Made by a program: the position numbers and the translations under genes. Below the pieces are notes generated by a model, which made no database searches, was not told the DNA's origin, and saw nothing but the letters and a program-made list of their open reading frames with translations. Of a stretch of DNA of 64,000 nt, positions 45,832 to 54,491 are shown in pieces; positions within the stretch are counted from its first letter, which is position 1; each line of letters starts with the position of its first letter. Origin of the DNA: Winogradskyella luteola. GTDB taxonomy: Bacteria > Bacteroidota > Bacteroidia > Flavobacteriales > Flavobacteriaceae. The stretch spans positions 124,001 to 188,000 of the forward strand of contig NZ_JAGSPD010000007.1 in assembly GCF_019203985.1 (NCBI RefSeq), in the 5' to 3' direction.

Positions 45832-46377
45832 CTAAAACAACTTTTCTTGAATATCTAAAATACCATCGTCTTTTGACACTTTATTCTTTTTCAAAATTCC
45901 CTTAAGCGCTTTTCTTCGCTTATCATAAATCCATAATCTCAGATTTTTTAAGAGTCGTTTTTCATAATCTGATAGTTCTTTTGGTGCTATTTCAATCATA
46001 GCTTCCAATTGGTCTTTACTTTTGGTCTGCATTGCATATTGAAGTCCCAGCCATGTGTAAATGTTTACCCATTCTGTTTGCATTGGTGCTTCATAAGTTC
46101 TTGGCATCATATAGGCTAAAGTCTCTGTTAATGATGCCATTTTATCTCCTGTCATTGAGCAAATTATTCTTGATAATTTTATTCTACCAAGAATGTCTTT
46201 TGGAATGGTATCTTGCCATGCGGATTTAAAAACAATGATTGGACTCGCAAGGCAATCCATAAAATCGAAGACAAAATCACTCTTATCCTTTTTAGTTGGT
46301 TTCACTACTTTTTCCTTTGCTGATATCGGCTTACATTCAAAACCGAAATCGAACTGAACTACTTTTAAATTTTCCAT
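45832..46377 (-). CDS. conserved-type ICE hypothetical protein (181 residues)
   Basis: Starts best at the ATG 46377 (MENLKVVQFDFGFECKPISA); a longer frame from 46401 adds eight residues that overlap the upstream gene's end. Mostly helical, with a basic C-terminus (YDKRRKALKGILKKNKVSKD) and a central SAWQDTIPKDILGRIKLSRI block. It follows the 53-residue gene by 16 bases in the same direction, so it is served by leader copy A. Function unknown. Confidence 0.7.
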   Translation of the reverse strand: MENLKVVQFDFGFECKPISAKEKVVKPTKKDKSDFVFDFMDCLASPIIVFKSAWQDTIPKDILGRIKLSRIICSMTGDKMASLTETLAYMMPRTYEAPMQTEWVNIYTWLGLQYAMQTKSKDQLEAMIEIAPKELSDYEKRLLKNLRLWIYDKRRKALKGILKKNKVSKDDGILDIQEKLF

Positions 46378-46393
46378 GATGTGAGACTTTAAA

Positions 46394-46555
46394 TTAAACA
46401 CTATCTAATAATACTTGATAATTCACAGGATGCTTATCTCTGTAGTAAGCTAAATGACTTTCTCCACTATCGACATCGTAATTTTCACTACTTAATCGGT
46501 AATGTTCTTCTACTTCTTGTAATGACATGTTGAATTTTTCAGTTACTTGTTTCAT
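46394..46555 (-). CDS. small ICE protein (53 residues) behind leader copy A
   Basis: A 53-residue frame MKQVTEKFNMSLQEVEEHYR, LSSENYDVDSGESHLAYYRD, then KHPVNYQVLLDSV. It is acidic with good coding character, starts 16 bases after the 151-bp leader element that also precedes parB and the DUF932-like gene, and is followed at once by the next gene. The shared leader is strong support that this short frame is real. Function unknown. Confidence 0.7.
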   Translation of the reverse strand: MKQVTEKFNMSLQEVEEHYRLSSENYDVDSGESHLAYYRDKHPVNYQVLLDSV

Positions 46556-46571
46556 GATTCTAGGTTTTTTT

Positions 46572-46722
46572 GATTAAACAATATTTGAGCAGTCCCTAAA
46601 CGGAAGTTAAAATCACAGCTCAAAAGGAAACGGAATAAATAAGCGTTGGACGATGCGTAGGCTTTATGCCGTAGTCTTTTGATGGGTGTATTTTACGAGT
46701 TTACCTTTGCGCTGATATTGAT
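46572..46722 (-). promoter_or_regulatory. 151-bp leader element, copy A
   Basis: One of three 151-bp copies (others at 48624 and 49720) with identical internal spacing. Complementary arms TCAAAAG (46620-46626)/CTTTTGA (46676-46682), CGG (46631-33)/CCG (46669-71) and ATAAA (46635-39)/TTTAT (46663-67) form one long hairpin with a 4x4 internal loop and a variable 23-base apical part. It ends 16 bases before the 53-residue gene. Confidence 0.8.
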
Positions 46723-46763
46723 TGAATAGGTTCTACTTACCTTTTTTTAAAGGACTATATAAA

Positions 46764-46794
46764 AAAATAAGAGCCAGCACGAATGCTGACCCTT
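46764..46794 (-). terminator. terminator after parB
   Basis: Minus-strand stem GTCAGCA / TGCTGGC (one G-U pair, extendable) with a TTCG loop followed by a U-run (seven A at 46761-46767 on the plus strand). It lies about 18 bases past the parB stop. Confidence 0.8.
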
Positions 46795-46811
46795 ACTTCC
46801 AACAACAAAAG

Positions 46812-48608
46812 CTAATCGTTTAATTCCTGAATTTTCTTTTCAAGATTTCCTATCCGCTCTTTCAAACGTGTTTCACGCTTATTTCTCTCTTCAGCATATT
46901 CCTTTTCAATATTGGCAATTTTGGTTTTATAATACCCTTGCATCGCATTGTAGAATGAAATGTTTGTCAAGTTATTAACGTGATTACTTTCGCCAAAATG
47001 TACTTGCTTGGTAAGGATATACCGAATCAACTTATAAAAGGTTTCCTTTTTGAAATTCTTTTTGAAGTTCTCGACAGTTTCCACATCAGTCTTTTTAGAT
47101 GTGTTACCCAATAATTTTGAAAAGTGTTTTTGCCGACCTACATAATCCACATTGTTTTCATATAGGGTTAATGAGAAAGCTACCATTTCATCTACCGAAA
47201 GTGATTTCTTCTTTTCGATATAATCGGTTTGACGAATCATCTGAACCATATCCTCAAATTGCTTATTGTGCTCGATATGCCTCTTTCGTGTTTCTCTTTC
47301 ATTGATTTTAACAATTTGCTCTTCAGGCGAACACTCTGCCATTTTTCTATTGGCCAACGGTTCCGAGTATGTAGAATTTTCGATTTTTGAAACTTCTACT
47401 AGCTTCACAAAAATTACTTTATGTACATACGTTTTTGGATGAAACATAATACCGTTTACAAATCCATTTTCTTTTGCGGAATTATACACTTCCAATTCTC
47501 CCTTGTAATTCTGATTTGCTTCTTCAAGTTCGGCTTTTAGCTCATCTTCAGAATAGTCGTAATGTTGATATTCCGTCTTAATTGCTTCAATTGTAGGTTT
47601 AATTGGCTTTTCGATTATTTCAATATCATCCAGAAGGTAGACTTTCAATCCCTTTTTTTCCAGTTGCGATATAACGAGCTGGTTATTCTCGTCATCTGCC
47701 CAGTATTTGCGAATTTCAGGAATCAACAACACATTCTCGTTCTTCGATTTTTCAATCAAGTTCAAAAACGACTTGCTTTTCTTCGTTTCATAACAGGCTG
47801 ATTTTGTACACACCATTTTACCATCGCCAAACAGATTACCTTGATTTGCTGCGTTGAACGGACATGTTGTACATGCTCCTACTTTAGTAATCAACTTTTC
47901 ATCGACTACATCGAAAGGTGCATTCTCTAAATCGTAGGTCTGGTTTTTAATCATCTGATTAATTTGATGGGCATTAAAATCCTGGTCCATTGTTTCCAAC
48001 ATCATTTGCTGTTCCTCTGGCTCGAAAAGTGCAACACCTACACCTAACGAAATCGTCATTTCGCCATTTCGAACAAACACTTTAAAACCTTCAATTAGAC
48101 CTGCTAATTTTAAACGTTGTCTTACAAAGTTTTCTGTTCTACCCAAGCGTTTTGAAATCTCCGTTAGCGAATATTTTTCGCTTAGGAACGTAACCGCCTC
48201 AGCTTCTTCGGTAGGTTCAACATCCTGTCTTTGCAGGTTTTCGATAATTTGAATTTCCAGAACATCATTATTATCGAATGCTCTAACGATGCTCGGAATG
48301 GTTTTCTTTTTCGCCAATTTGCTTGCGCGATATCGACGTTCGCCCATGACGATGATGTAATCTTTTCCAGATTTTCGGACCGTAATAGGTTGTAGGACAC
48401 CGTGTTCTTCGATGCTTTCAGCCAGTTGTTTTAGAGCTTCCTCGTTAAAGGTTTTTCTTGGTTGCATTGGGTCAGGAATAATCCTTCCGATAGGTAGTTC
48501 TTGAACTTGAAGTCCAATGGCGCCTTGTGTCAATTTCTTCTTGACTTCATTTTTCATGGTGGCTGTTGTCTTTCCGTTTTTGCTTGTAGTACTTGCTTTT
48601 GTTGTCAT
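46812..48608 (-). CDS. parB: ParB/RepB/Spo0J-type partition protein
   Basis: A 598-residue protein. The N-terminal ParB/sulfiredoxin-like CTPase domain (about 30-130: LPIGRIIPDPMQPRKTFNEE, IIVMGERRYRASKLAKKKTI, IIENLQRQDVEPTEEAEAVT) is followed by the HTH (LTEISKRLGRTENFVRQRLK). A long C-terminal region with Cys pairs (CTTCPFN) and a final coiled coil follow. Length is about twice that of chromosomal ParB, as in ParB-like proteins of Bacteroidetes conjugative elements. No ParA gene is seen in the window. It carries leader copy B 15 bases upstream. Confidence 0.9.
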   Translation of the reverse strand: MTTKASTTSKNGKTTATMKNEVKKKLTQGAIGLQVQELPIGRIIPDPMQPRKTFNEEALKQLAESIEEHGVLQPITVRKSGKDYIIVMGERRYRASKLAKKKTIPSIVRAFDNNDVLEIQIIENLQRQDVEPTEEAEAVTFLSEKYSLTEISKRLGRTENFVRQRLKLAGLIEGFKVFVRNGEMTISLGVGVALFEPEEQQMMLETMDQDFNAHQINQMIKNQTYDLENAPFDVVDEKLITKVGACTTCPFNAANQGNLFGDGKMVCTKSACYETKKSKSFLNLIEKSKNENVLLIPEIRKYWADDENNQLVISQLEKKGLKVYLLDDIEIIEKPIKPTIEAIKTEYQHYDYSEDELKAELEEANQNYKGELEVYNSAKENGFVNGIMFHPKTYVHKVIFVKLVEVSKIENSTYSEPLANRKMAECSPEEQIVKINERETRKRHIEHNKQFEDMVQMIRQTDYIEKKKSLSVDEMVAFSLTLYENNVDYVGRQKHFSKLLGNTSKKTDVETVENFKKNFKKETFYKLIRYILTKQVHFGESNHVNNLTNISFYNAMQGYYKTKIANIEKEYAEERNKRETRLKERIGNLEKKIQELND

Positions 48609-48623
48609 AATACTTAAATTTTA

Positions 48624-48774
48624 GATTAAACAATATTTTTGCAGAACCCAAACAGAAGACAAAATTTCTGCTCAAAAGGAAACGGAATAAATGAGTTGTG
48701 GGCGAAGCGTTGGCTTTATGCCGTAGTCTTTTGATGATAATATTTTGCGAGTTTATCTTTGTACCAATATTGAT
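48624..48774 (-). promoter_or_regulatory. 151-bp leader element, copy B
   Basis: Same length and internal spacing as copy A. Hairpin arms are identical (48672-48678/48728-48734 and inner helices), while the apical part differs (TGAGTTGTGGGCGAAGCG). It ends 15 bases before the parB start codon. Confidence 0.8.
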
Positions 48775-48817
48775 ATAGATATCTCTCCCCTTTTTTAACA
48801 GAAATAAAGTATGAATC

Positions 48818-48850
48818 TAAAAAATGCTCTAGTTTTAAGGTACTAGAGCA
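48818..48850 (-). terminator. terminator after the DUF932-like gene
   Basis: Perfect 9-bp stem TGCTCTAGT (48825-48833) / ACTAGAGCA (48842-48850), followed on the minus strand by a U-run. It lies 18 bases past the stop. Confidence 0.87.
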
Positions 48851-48868
48851 ACCTTTAATTATTGGATA

Positions 48869-49705
48869 TTAAACCATTTCATATATTTCATTGAATAGTT
48901 TTTTATCCCACTTTTCTTGTTGTGAAAATGTCTTCTTCAATGTATTGTGTAACATGGAATTGAAGGCATTGTAGCCTAACCATAAATTCGGTTCCTCGTT
49001 TAGCAGTAGTGCTTCGTAGTTCAAGGTTTCAATAACTTCACGGGATTTCTTTGAAGGCTCTTCGTTTTTATCACTACATTCATATTTGAACAGCTTAGTT
49101 TTATCCAAAATTGCTTTTACAAATTCTTTTGTGTCGATGATTTTAAAGTCTTTCATCTTTTCAAATTTCTTGACGATGGTATAAAACTCATTGTTCAGGA
49201 ACTTATCGAATAAGCCATTCATTCTTGGCATAATCAATTCTGTATTATTTTTGCTATGCTTTATGGAAAACTCAATTTCTGCTTGCGAAACGTGCAGTCC
49301 ATTTGAGCATACTTTTCTGTAAAAACCAAAATGTCCGGAAGTCTTCTCACTACCATCATAAGAATTTTTAAATCGTAGCATGGGTAGTATTAAATCTTCC
49401 TTGTTTTTCAATTTAAACTGATTGCTATCTTCAATGATAAAATCTATTATGAAAGACCTATCATTTCTATTAACGCTTCGTTTGTGATAGTTTAGTCCAG
49501 CATCCAAAAGCATCTGTTCCGCTTTTTTGAAGAATAATTGATTGGGAATATGGCCATAACTGTTTGATACCACATTAACGATTTTACCATTTGAGATAAT
49601 GGCATTTTCAAGTCCTCTACGAGATTCCATCTGCGTGAGGCTTTTTAAGGATTTCATTTCTGAAGAAACAAAAATCTCATCTTGTTGTAAATTACTTAAA
49701 TACAT
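48869..49705 (-). CDS. DUF932-like ICE/plasmid protein
   Basis: About 278 residues from ATG 49705 (MYLSNLQQDEIFVSSEMKSL); the frame extends to 49729 but that part runs toward the leader. Features resembling the DUF932/DUF3871 group are NSYGHIPNQLFFKKAEQML and FGFYRKVCSNGLHVSQAEIE, followed by a helical C-terminus with NLWLGYNAFNSMLHN. Such proteins are common on plasmids and conjugative elements of this phylum, with unknown biochemical role. It is preceded by leader copy C at 14 bases. Confidence 0.78.
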   Translation of the reverse strand: MYLSNLQQDEIFVSSEMKSLKSLTQMESRRGLENAIISNGKIVNVVSNSYGHIPNQLFFKKAEQMLLDAGLNYHKRSVNRNDRSFIIDFIIEDSNQFKLKNKEDLILPMLRFKNSYDGSEKTSGHFGFYRKVCSNGLHVSQAEIEFSIKHSKNNTELIMPRMNGLFDKFLNNEFYTIVKKFEKMKDFKIIDTKEFVKAILDKTKLFKYECSDKNEEPSKKSREVIETLNYEALLLNEEPNLWLGYNAFNSMLHNTLKKTFSQQEKWDKKLFNEIYEMV

Positions 49706-49719
49706 AATATTTGATTTTA

Positions 49720-49870
49720 GATTAAACAATATTTAAGCTAGAACCAAACGGAAGCTGAAATCACAGCTCAAAAGGAAACGGAATAAATAAGCGTTGGATA
49801 TTGCAATGGCTTTATGCCGTAGTCTTTTGATGGGTGTATTTTACGAGTTTAACTTGCTTCACATATTGTA
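49720..49870 (-). promoter_or_regulatory. 151-bp leader element, copy C
   Basis: Third copy with the same 151-bp length; the CCGTAGTCTTTTGATG core lies at offset 97 as in A and B. Hairpin arms at 49768-49774 and 49824-49830 are identical to the other copies; the apical part differs (GATATTGCAATGG). Confidence 0.8.
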
Positions 49871-49948
49871 TGAATAACTCTTTTTTTTAATAACGCTCTT
49901 GTTACTAAATATAGATTAATAAAATAAAAATCAGGTATAATTTAAAAA

Positions 49949-49980
49949 CTAAAAACCCTCACAATTGTGAGGGTTTTTAG
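49949..49980. terminator. bidirectional terminator, perfect 32-bp palindrome
   Basis: Bases 49949-49980 are an exact palindrome, CTAAAAACCCTCACAA followed by its reverse complement, giving an A-run/stem/T-run on both strands. It lies 26 bases past the P-type ATPase stop and separates the metal cargo block from the ICE maintenance genes. Confidence 0.92.
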
Positions 49981-50006
49981 TTTACAAAAATACGCTTCAA
50001 TAAGCT

Positions 50007-51971
50007 TTAATCAACCCATTTCATGCGCTGTAATCTAACAGCATTCAATATTGCTAACAATGCAACACCAACATCTGCAAAAACCGCTTCCCACATAGTT
50101 GCTAAACCACCTGCACCTAATATTAGAACAATTACTTTTACACCGAATGCTAATATGATATTTTGCCATACAATTTTGCGAGTGGAACGACTAATTTTAA
50201 TAGCCCTAACTACTTTTGAAGGTTGGTCTGTTTGAATAATAACATCTGCGGTTTCTATTGCGACATCACTTCCCAATCCACCCATTGCAATTCCTACATC
50301 ACTTGCTGCTAAAACTGGTGCATCATTAATGCCATCGCCTATAAAAGCAATCTTATTATTAGGGTTTTGTTTTAAAATTTCAACTTCATTTAGCTTATCT
50401 TCTGGTAACAAACCGCCTTTAGCGATTTCGATATTTAACTCGGAAGCTACTTTTTGAGTAATGGAATCCTTATCGCCAGAGAGCATCATTATATTTTTGA
50501 CACCTACTTTATGTAATGCTGTAATCGTTTCTTTTGCATCCTCTTTTAATTCATCTGCAATAACCACATAGCCTGCAAATGTATTGTCTATAGATACCAA
50601 AACAATCGATTCTACAATAGTTTCTGTTTCTTCTAAAACATTAATATTATTGGCTGTCATTAGGGCTTTGTTACCAACTAAAACAGTCTTACCGTTTACG
50701 ATACCTTTTAGGCCTTTACCTGCTATTTCAGATACTTCTGAAGCTTCATAATCTGTACCTTCATCTTTATATTCTAAAATGGCTTTTGCGATTGGATGTG
50801 TGGATTGTTCTTCCATCGCCATCAGGTATTTCATAAACTCTTTCTCATCCCAATTGATAGCTTCAATCTTTTTAATTTTAAAGACGCCTTTCGTAACCGT
50901 CCCTGTCTTATCCATTACCAATGTATTTATCTTGGTCATGGCATCTAAAAATGAAGCGCCTTTAAACAAAATTCCGTTTTTTGAAGCTGCTCCCAATCCC
51001 CCGAAATAACCCAACGGAATGGATATAACCAAAGCACAAGGACAAGAAATTACCAAGAAAATTAAGGCTCTGTATAACCAATCTCTAAACACATAATCAT
51101 CTACAAAAAAGTATGGTAAAAATGTAACTGCAATAGCTAGAAACACAACTATTGGCGTATAAATTCGAGCAAATTGTCTAATGAATAATTCTGTTTTCGA
51201 TTTACGAGCTGTTGCATTCTGCACCATATCGAGGATACGTGCAATGGAACTATCCTTAAATTCTTTGGTGGTTTCTATTTCAATAACTCCATCCATATTA
51301 ATACTTCCTGCAAATACTTTTTCGCCTTTTGCAATCGTATCAGGTTTGCTTTCGCCTGTCAATGCCGCTGTATTAAATGAGCCTTTTTCGGAAAGCAGAA
51401 TACCATCTAAAGGGATTTTTTCTCCAACACGGACTTGAACTTTTTCTCCAATTTCAACCGTTTCTGGGCTTACAGAAATGTAATCATTATTGCGATATAC
51501 CAAAGCTTCATTAGGACGAACATCGAGCAAAGCTTTAATATTACCCTTTGCTTTATTTACTGCTGCACTCTGAAATAATTCTCCAACCGCATAGAATAAC
51601 ATTACTGCTACTCCTTCAGGGTATTCGCCAATCACGAATGCACCTATGGTTGCTATAGACATTAAGAAAAACTCTGTAAAAACATCTCCTTTTTTAATGC
51701 TTTTCCACCCTTCCTTTATAACAGGAAAACCTACGGGAATATATGCCATAACATACCAAAGTATGCGAATCCATCCTTTAAAATATGGGAACATATCGAA
51801 ATAGTCGATTGCAATACCAATCATTAACATTACAAAACTGAAAATTGCCGGCAAATAAATATTAAACTTCCCTATGTTCTCTGAACTACTATGATTGTGA
51901 CCATCGTTTTGATTGTGATCTATTTCAGAATTTGGTTTTATATCTCGTAAATTGACTTTCTTTTTTTTCAT
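50007..51971 (-). CDS. Zn/Cd/Pb-type heavy-metal P1B-ATPase
   Basis: A 654-residue metal-exporting ATPase. The N-terminus has no HMA domain, only a His/Asp-rich stretch (DHNQNDGHNHSS), which could bind metal. Core motifs: TGES (in AALTGESKPD), the transmembrane metal site SCPCALVISIP, phosphorylation motif DKTGTVTKG, HP in STHPIAKA, and GDGINDAPVLA. CPC followed by this context fits the ZntA/CadA group rather than copper pumps. It is the last gene of the metal block, followed by a strong terminator. Confidence 0.93.
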   Translation of the reverse strand: MKKKKVNLRDIKPNSEIDHNQNDGHNHSSSENIGKFNIYLPAIFSFVMLMIGIAIDYFDMFPYFKGWIRILWYVMAYIPVGFPVIKEGWKSIKKGDVFTEFFLMSIATIGAFVIGEYPEGVAVMLFYAVGELFQSAAVNKAKGNIKALLDVRPNEALVYRNNDYISVSPETVEIGEKVQVRVGEKIPLDGILLSEKGSFNTAALTGESKPDTIAKGEKVFAGSINMDGVIEIETTKEFKDSSIARILDMVQNATARKSKTELFIRQFARIYTPIVVFLAIAVTFLPYFFVDDYVFRDWLYRALIFLVISCPCALVISIPLGYFGGLGAASKNGILFKGASFLDAMTKINTLVMDKTGTVTKGVFKIKKIEAINWDEKEFMKYLMAMEEQSTHPIAKAILEYKDEGTDYEASEVSEIAGKGLKGIVNGKTVLVGNKALMTANNINVLEETETIVESIVLVSIDNTFAGYVVIADELKEDAKETITALHKVGVKNIMMLSGDKDSITQKVASELNIEIAKGGLLPEDKLNEVEILKQNPNNKIAFIGDGINDAPVLAASDVGIAMGGLGSDVAIETADVIIQTDQPSKVVRAIKISRSTRKIVWQNIILAFGVKVIVLILGAGGLATMWEAVFADVGVALLAILNAVRLQRMKWVD

Positions 51972-52001
51972 TTGGTTTCCTTACTTATTGAAATTATTTT
52001 G

Positions 52002-52211
52002 TTAGCAGCAGCAGTTTTTTCCTTTTTGAATTGGCGGACATGGAACCGTTCCAAAAGAACAATACACACAACAATCTCCTTCATTCGGTTTCAAAACCGT
52101 TTTACATTTCTCGCATTCGTAGAAAAACTGACAAGCGTTTGTTGGCATCTCTTCAACCTTTTTATGTTTGCAATTTGGACAAGTAATTTCTGATTTTAAT
52201 ATGACTTCCAT
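52002..52211 (-). CDS. GDCCVxC-domain small Cys-rich protein
   Basis: A 69-residue protein with CPNCKH, CEKC, GDCCVYCSFG, CPPIQ and a terminal NCCC. It belongs to the GDCCVxC group, small proteins commonly found beside mercury and heavy-metal genes. Its ATG shares a base with the MerTP stop (TAATG), so it is translationally coupled to MerTP. A metal-binding or chaperone role is inferred. Confidence 0.85.
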   Translation of the reverse strand: MEVILKSEITCPNCKHKKVEEMPTNACQFFYECEKCKTVLKPNEGDCCVYCSFGTVPCPPIQKGKNCCC

Positions 52212-52807
52212 TAATTCTGTTTTTTGTTAATTACTTTATAACCTGTTGCGTTAATTGCAATTTCAACTTCAGTTTCATTGGTTTTAGTTCTGTCGAACTC
52301 AACAACTGCATTTCCATTTTCGTAGGACGCTTTTGAGCTTAGAATTCCATTAAGTTTATTTACTTCGTGATTTACATGCTCTTCACAACTCGTACAAGTC
52401 ATTCCGCTAATTTGAAATTTAGTTGTTTTAATGTCCGATTTGTCAACTACGACTATTTGCTTCTCTGTATTTGAGTAAAAAAATTTTGAATAAAATGGAA
52501 AAGCCAACATCACAATTGCAAAAACAGTTACTATTCCTAAAAACGCTTTTGACTGTATAAATTTCGAGTTTTCTTCAGTATCACATTCGCAATCAATTTT
52601 CTTTTGAGGTCTTAGTTTTTGATACCAAGCAAAACCAAGAATTAAAATTGTTAACCCTATTAGATAAGGTCTAAAAGGTTCTATCCAAGAAAACATTGAA
52701 GCAATCCCGCTTGTACCTGCAATCATTGCTAAAAAAGGTGTTATACAACACAATGAAGCTGCGATTGCTGAAATTAAACTCGTCCCTATTAATTTACTTT
52801 TCATCAT
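52211..52807 (-). CDS. merTP: mercuric transport protein MerTP (MerT-MerP fusion)
   Basis: A 198-residue inner-membrane protein: a MerT-like N-terminal part with paired Cys in the first helix (AASLCCITPF) and further helices, then a C-terminal HMA domain (ISGMTCTSCEEHVNHEVNKL) in MerP fashion. No mercuric reductase (merA) is present in the window, so it may act on another thiophilic metal, or merA may lie elsewhere. A palindromic site 40 bases upstream matches one before the DUF6660-like gene. Confidence 0.87.
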   Translation of the reverse strand: MMKSKLIGTSLISAIAASLCCITPFLAMIAGTSGIASMFSWIEPFRPYLIGLTILILGFAWYQKLRPQKKIDCECDTEENSKFIQSKAFLGIVTVFAIVMLAFPFYSKFFYSNTEKQIVVVDKSDIKTTKFQISGMTCTSCEEHVNHEVNKLNGILSSKASYENGNAVVEFDRTKTNETEVEIAINATGYKVINKKQN

Positions 52808-52846
52808 TATTGTACTTAATTAAAACAAAGATGAGTTAAAATACAA

Positions 52847-52861
52847 TGCAACGGAAGTGCA
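52847..52861. promoter_or_regulatory. putative Fur-family operator, copy 1
   Basis: TGCAACGGAAGTGCA, a near-palindrome between the Fur-family gene and merTP, 40 bases upstream of merTP. It matches 12 of 15 bases of the site at 59261-59275. Confidence 0.5.
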
Positions 52862-52862
52862 T

Positions 52863-53279
52863 TTATAATCCACTACATTTATCACAAACACCTTTTACAA
52901 CCAAGTTTATGTCTTCGGAAATAAAGCCATTTGGCACTTTTATTTGTGGAATTTTATGCTCGGTAAGACAAACCGTTTCGTTGCAGTTATTACAATGAAA
53001 ATGTAAGTGTAAATCGGTTTCAATATCACAGTTACAGCCTTTTTCACAAAGCGCATATTTAGTAATGCCTGTGCCATCATCTATTTGATGTACAATCGTA
53101 CTTTCTTCAAATGTTTTTACTGTTCTATACAATGTAGTTCTATCTGCTTTATCAAAAGCATTTTCGATATCACTTAATGTTACTGCTACTTGTTTCTCAG
53201 CAAGAAATTTATAAATTAATAAACGCATTGCCGTAACACGTATATTTTTTGACTCTAATAATTGTTCTATGGTTTGCAT
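52863..53279 (-). CDS. Fur-family metal-responsive regulator
   Basis: A 138-residue repressor-type protein: an N-terminal winged helix (RVTAMRLLIYKFLAEKQVAV; DRTTLYRTVKTFEES) and a C-terminal dimerisation domain with metal ligands (HLHFHCNNC and a final CDKC, the structural-zinc Cys pairs). Overall closest in look to the Zur/Fur group; the sensed metal cannot be told from sequence. It is located inside the efflux operon, 2 bases after the CusB-like gene, so it probably controls it. Confidence 0.88.
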   Translation of the reverse strand: MQTIEQLLESKNIRVTAMRLLIYKFLAEKQVAVTLSDIENAFDKADRTTLYRTVKTFEESTIVHQIDDGTGITKYALCEKGCNCDIETDLHLHFHCNNCNETVCLTEHKIPQIKVPNGFISEDINLVVKGVCDKCSGL

Positions 53280-53281
53280 AA

Positions 53282-54487
53282 TTAATGTTCGTGTTCTGCT
53301 TCTCCTTTTTTCATTTCAGCAATTAAATAATACGCATTATTATAAGCGAATTTTGTGGCTTTATCTTGTTCTTCAGCAAATTTAACCGCTATCCAATTAC
53401 CATCTTTTTCTCCTAAAAGCACTTCAACTGGCTTAAAACTCCAATCGTCATTTTCTTTTTCTACTGAAAAGACATAAAATCTATCGCCTTCTTTTATAAT
53501 TGCGCTTTCTGGCAATGCATGAGTTTCTGCGTTCTCAACTTGAATTTTACCTTTAATATACATTCCTGGAATTAGATTCCCTTTTTTGTTTTCAATTTCA
53601 GCATGGACGTGTAGTGCTTTAGGATTATCTTCAAAAGTTTTGCTTACCGAATAGATTTCTGCTGTAAGATCTTCGTCTGTATTAGATTGTAAATTGAAAA
53701 TCACTTTTTGACCTTTCTTTACTTTATAAACGTCTTTTTCGAACACCATTAAATCTGCATGAACGTGATGCGTGTTTACGATTTCAAAAAGTTCGGTTTG
53801 CGGTTCTACATATTGTCCTGTTTTTACTTCAACTTTTTGGACAAAGCCTTCTATTGGGCTACGTAATGATATACTTTGAGCAATGGTTCCATTTCGTACT
53901 GATGACGTGTTTATGTTTAATAGTCTCAATTGAGCTTCCAATCCATTTACCATAGCTTTAGAGGCATCATATTCTGCTTCGGCTTTTTGAAAACTTGCAC
54001 CAGAGCCAACTCCTGCATCATATAATTTTTGCTGACGTTCATAGTTCTTCTTTAAAAAATTACTGTTGCTAAAAGCATTTAAATAATCGGTCTGCATTTT
54101 TATAATATTAGGATGAGATAAATATGCAACCACTTGACCTTTATTAACTTTATCGCCTTCAATAACTTTTATTGATACCACATTTGCACCAACTACAGAA
54201 GTTATTGCTGCTTCGTTTTGTGGTGGTACTTCTAATGTGCCATTGGCTTCTACATAACCGCTCATATTACGCAATGCTAGGGTGTCTGTTTTCATTTTTA
54301 AGGCATCAAACTGTTGTTGTGATAGCATCACTTCTTCTTCATCACTATGAGCTTCTTCGGCTTCTGGCTTTACATCTTCATTGTGTGCATGACCATCGCC
54401 TTCTTTATGGCTTTCTTTATTTCCACAGGCAACTACTAAAAGTGAAACTGTTAGTAATGTTAAGATTATATATCGTGTGTTTTTCAT
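53282..54487 (-). CDS. CusB/CzcB-type periplasmic adaptor of heavy-metal RND pump
   Basis: A 401-residue lipoprotein (lipobox LVVAC) with a His/Glu-rich N-terminal stretch (HKEGDGHAHNEDVKPEAEEA) that may bind metal. Membrane-fusion-protein domains follow: a lipoyl-like/barrel start (GANVVSIKVIEGDKVNKGQV), an alpha-hairpin (about 130-190), and SLRSPIEGFVQKVEVKTGQY. It ends His-rich (GEAEHEH). It follows the RND pump gene by 4 bases and pairs with it. Confidence 0.92.
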   Translation of the reverse strand: MKNTRYIILTLLTVSLLVVACGNKESHKEGDGHAHNEDVKPEAEEAHSDEEEVMLSQQQFDALKMKTDTLALRNMSGYVEANGTLEVPPQNEAAITSVVGANVVSIKVIEGDKVNKGQVVAYLSHPNIIKMQTDYLNAFSNSNFLKKNYERQQKLYDAGVGSGASFQKAEAEYDASKAMVNGLEAQLRLLNINTSSVRNGTIAQSISLRSPIEGFVQKVEVKTGQYVEPQTELFEIVNTHHVHADLMVFEKDVYKVKKGQKVIFNLQSNTDEDLTAEIYSVSKTFEDNPKALHVHAEIENKKGNLIPGMYIKGKIQVENAETHALPESAIIKEGDRFYVFSVEKENDDWSFKPVEVLLGEKDGNWIAVKFAEEQDKATKFAYNNAYYLIAEMKKGEAEHEH

Positions 54488-54491
54488 TTTC

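Noticed and set aside
46572-49870. The three 151-bp copies as insertion-sequence remnants or MITEs
   Set aside because: No terminal inverted repeats or target duplications, and each copy lies 14-16 bases before a start codon in the same orientation, which fits leaders rather than transposed copies.
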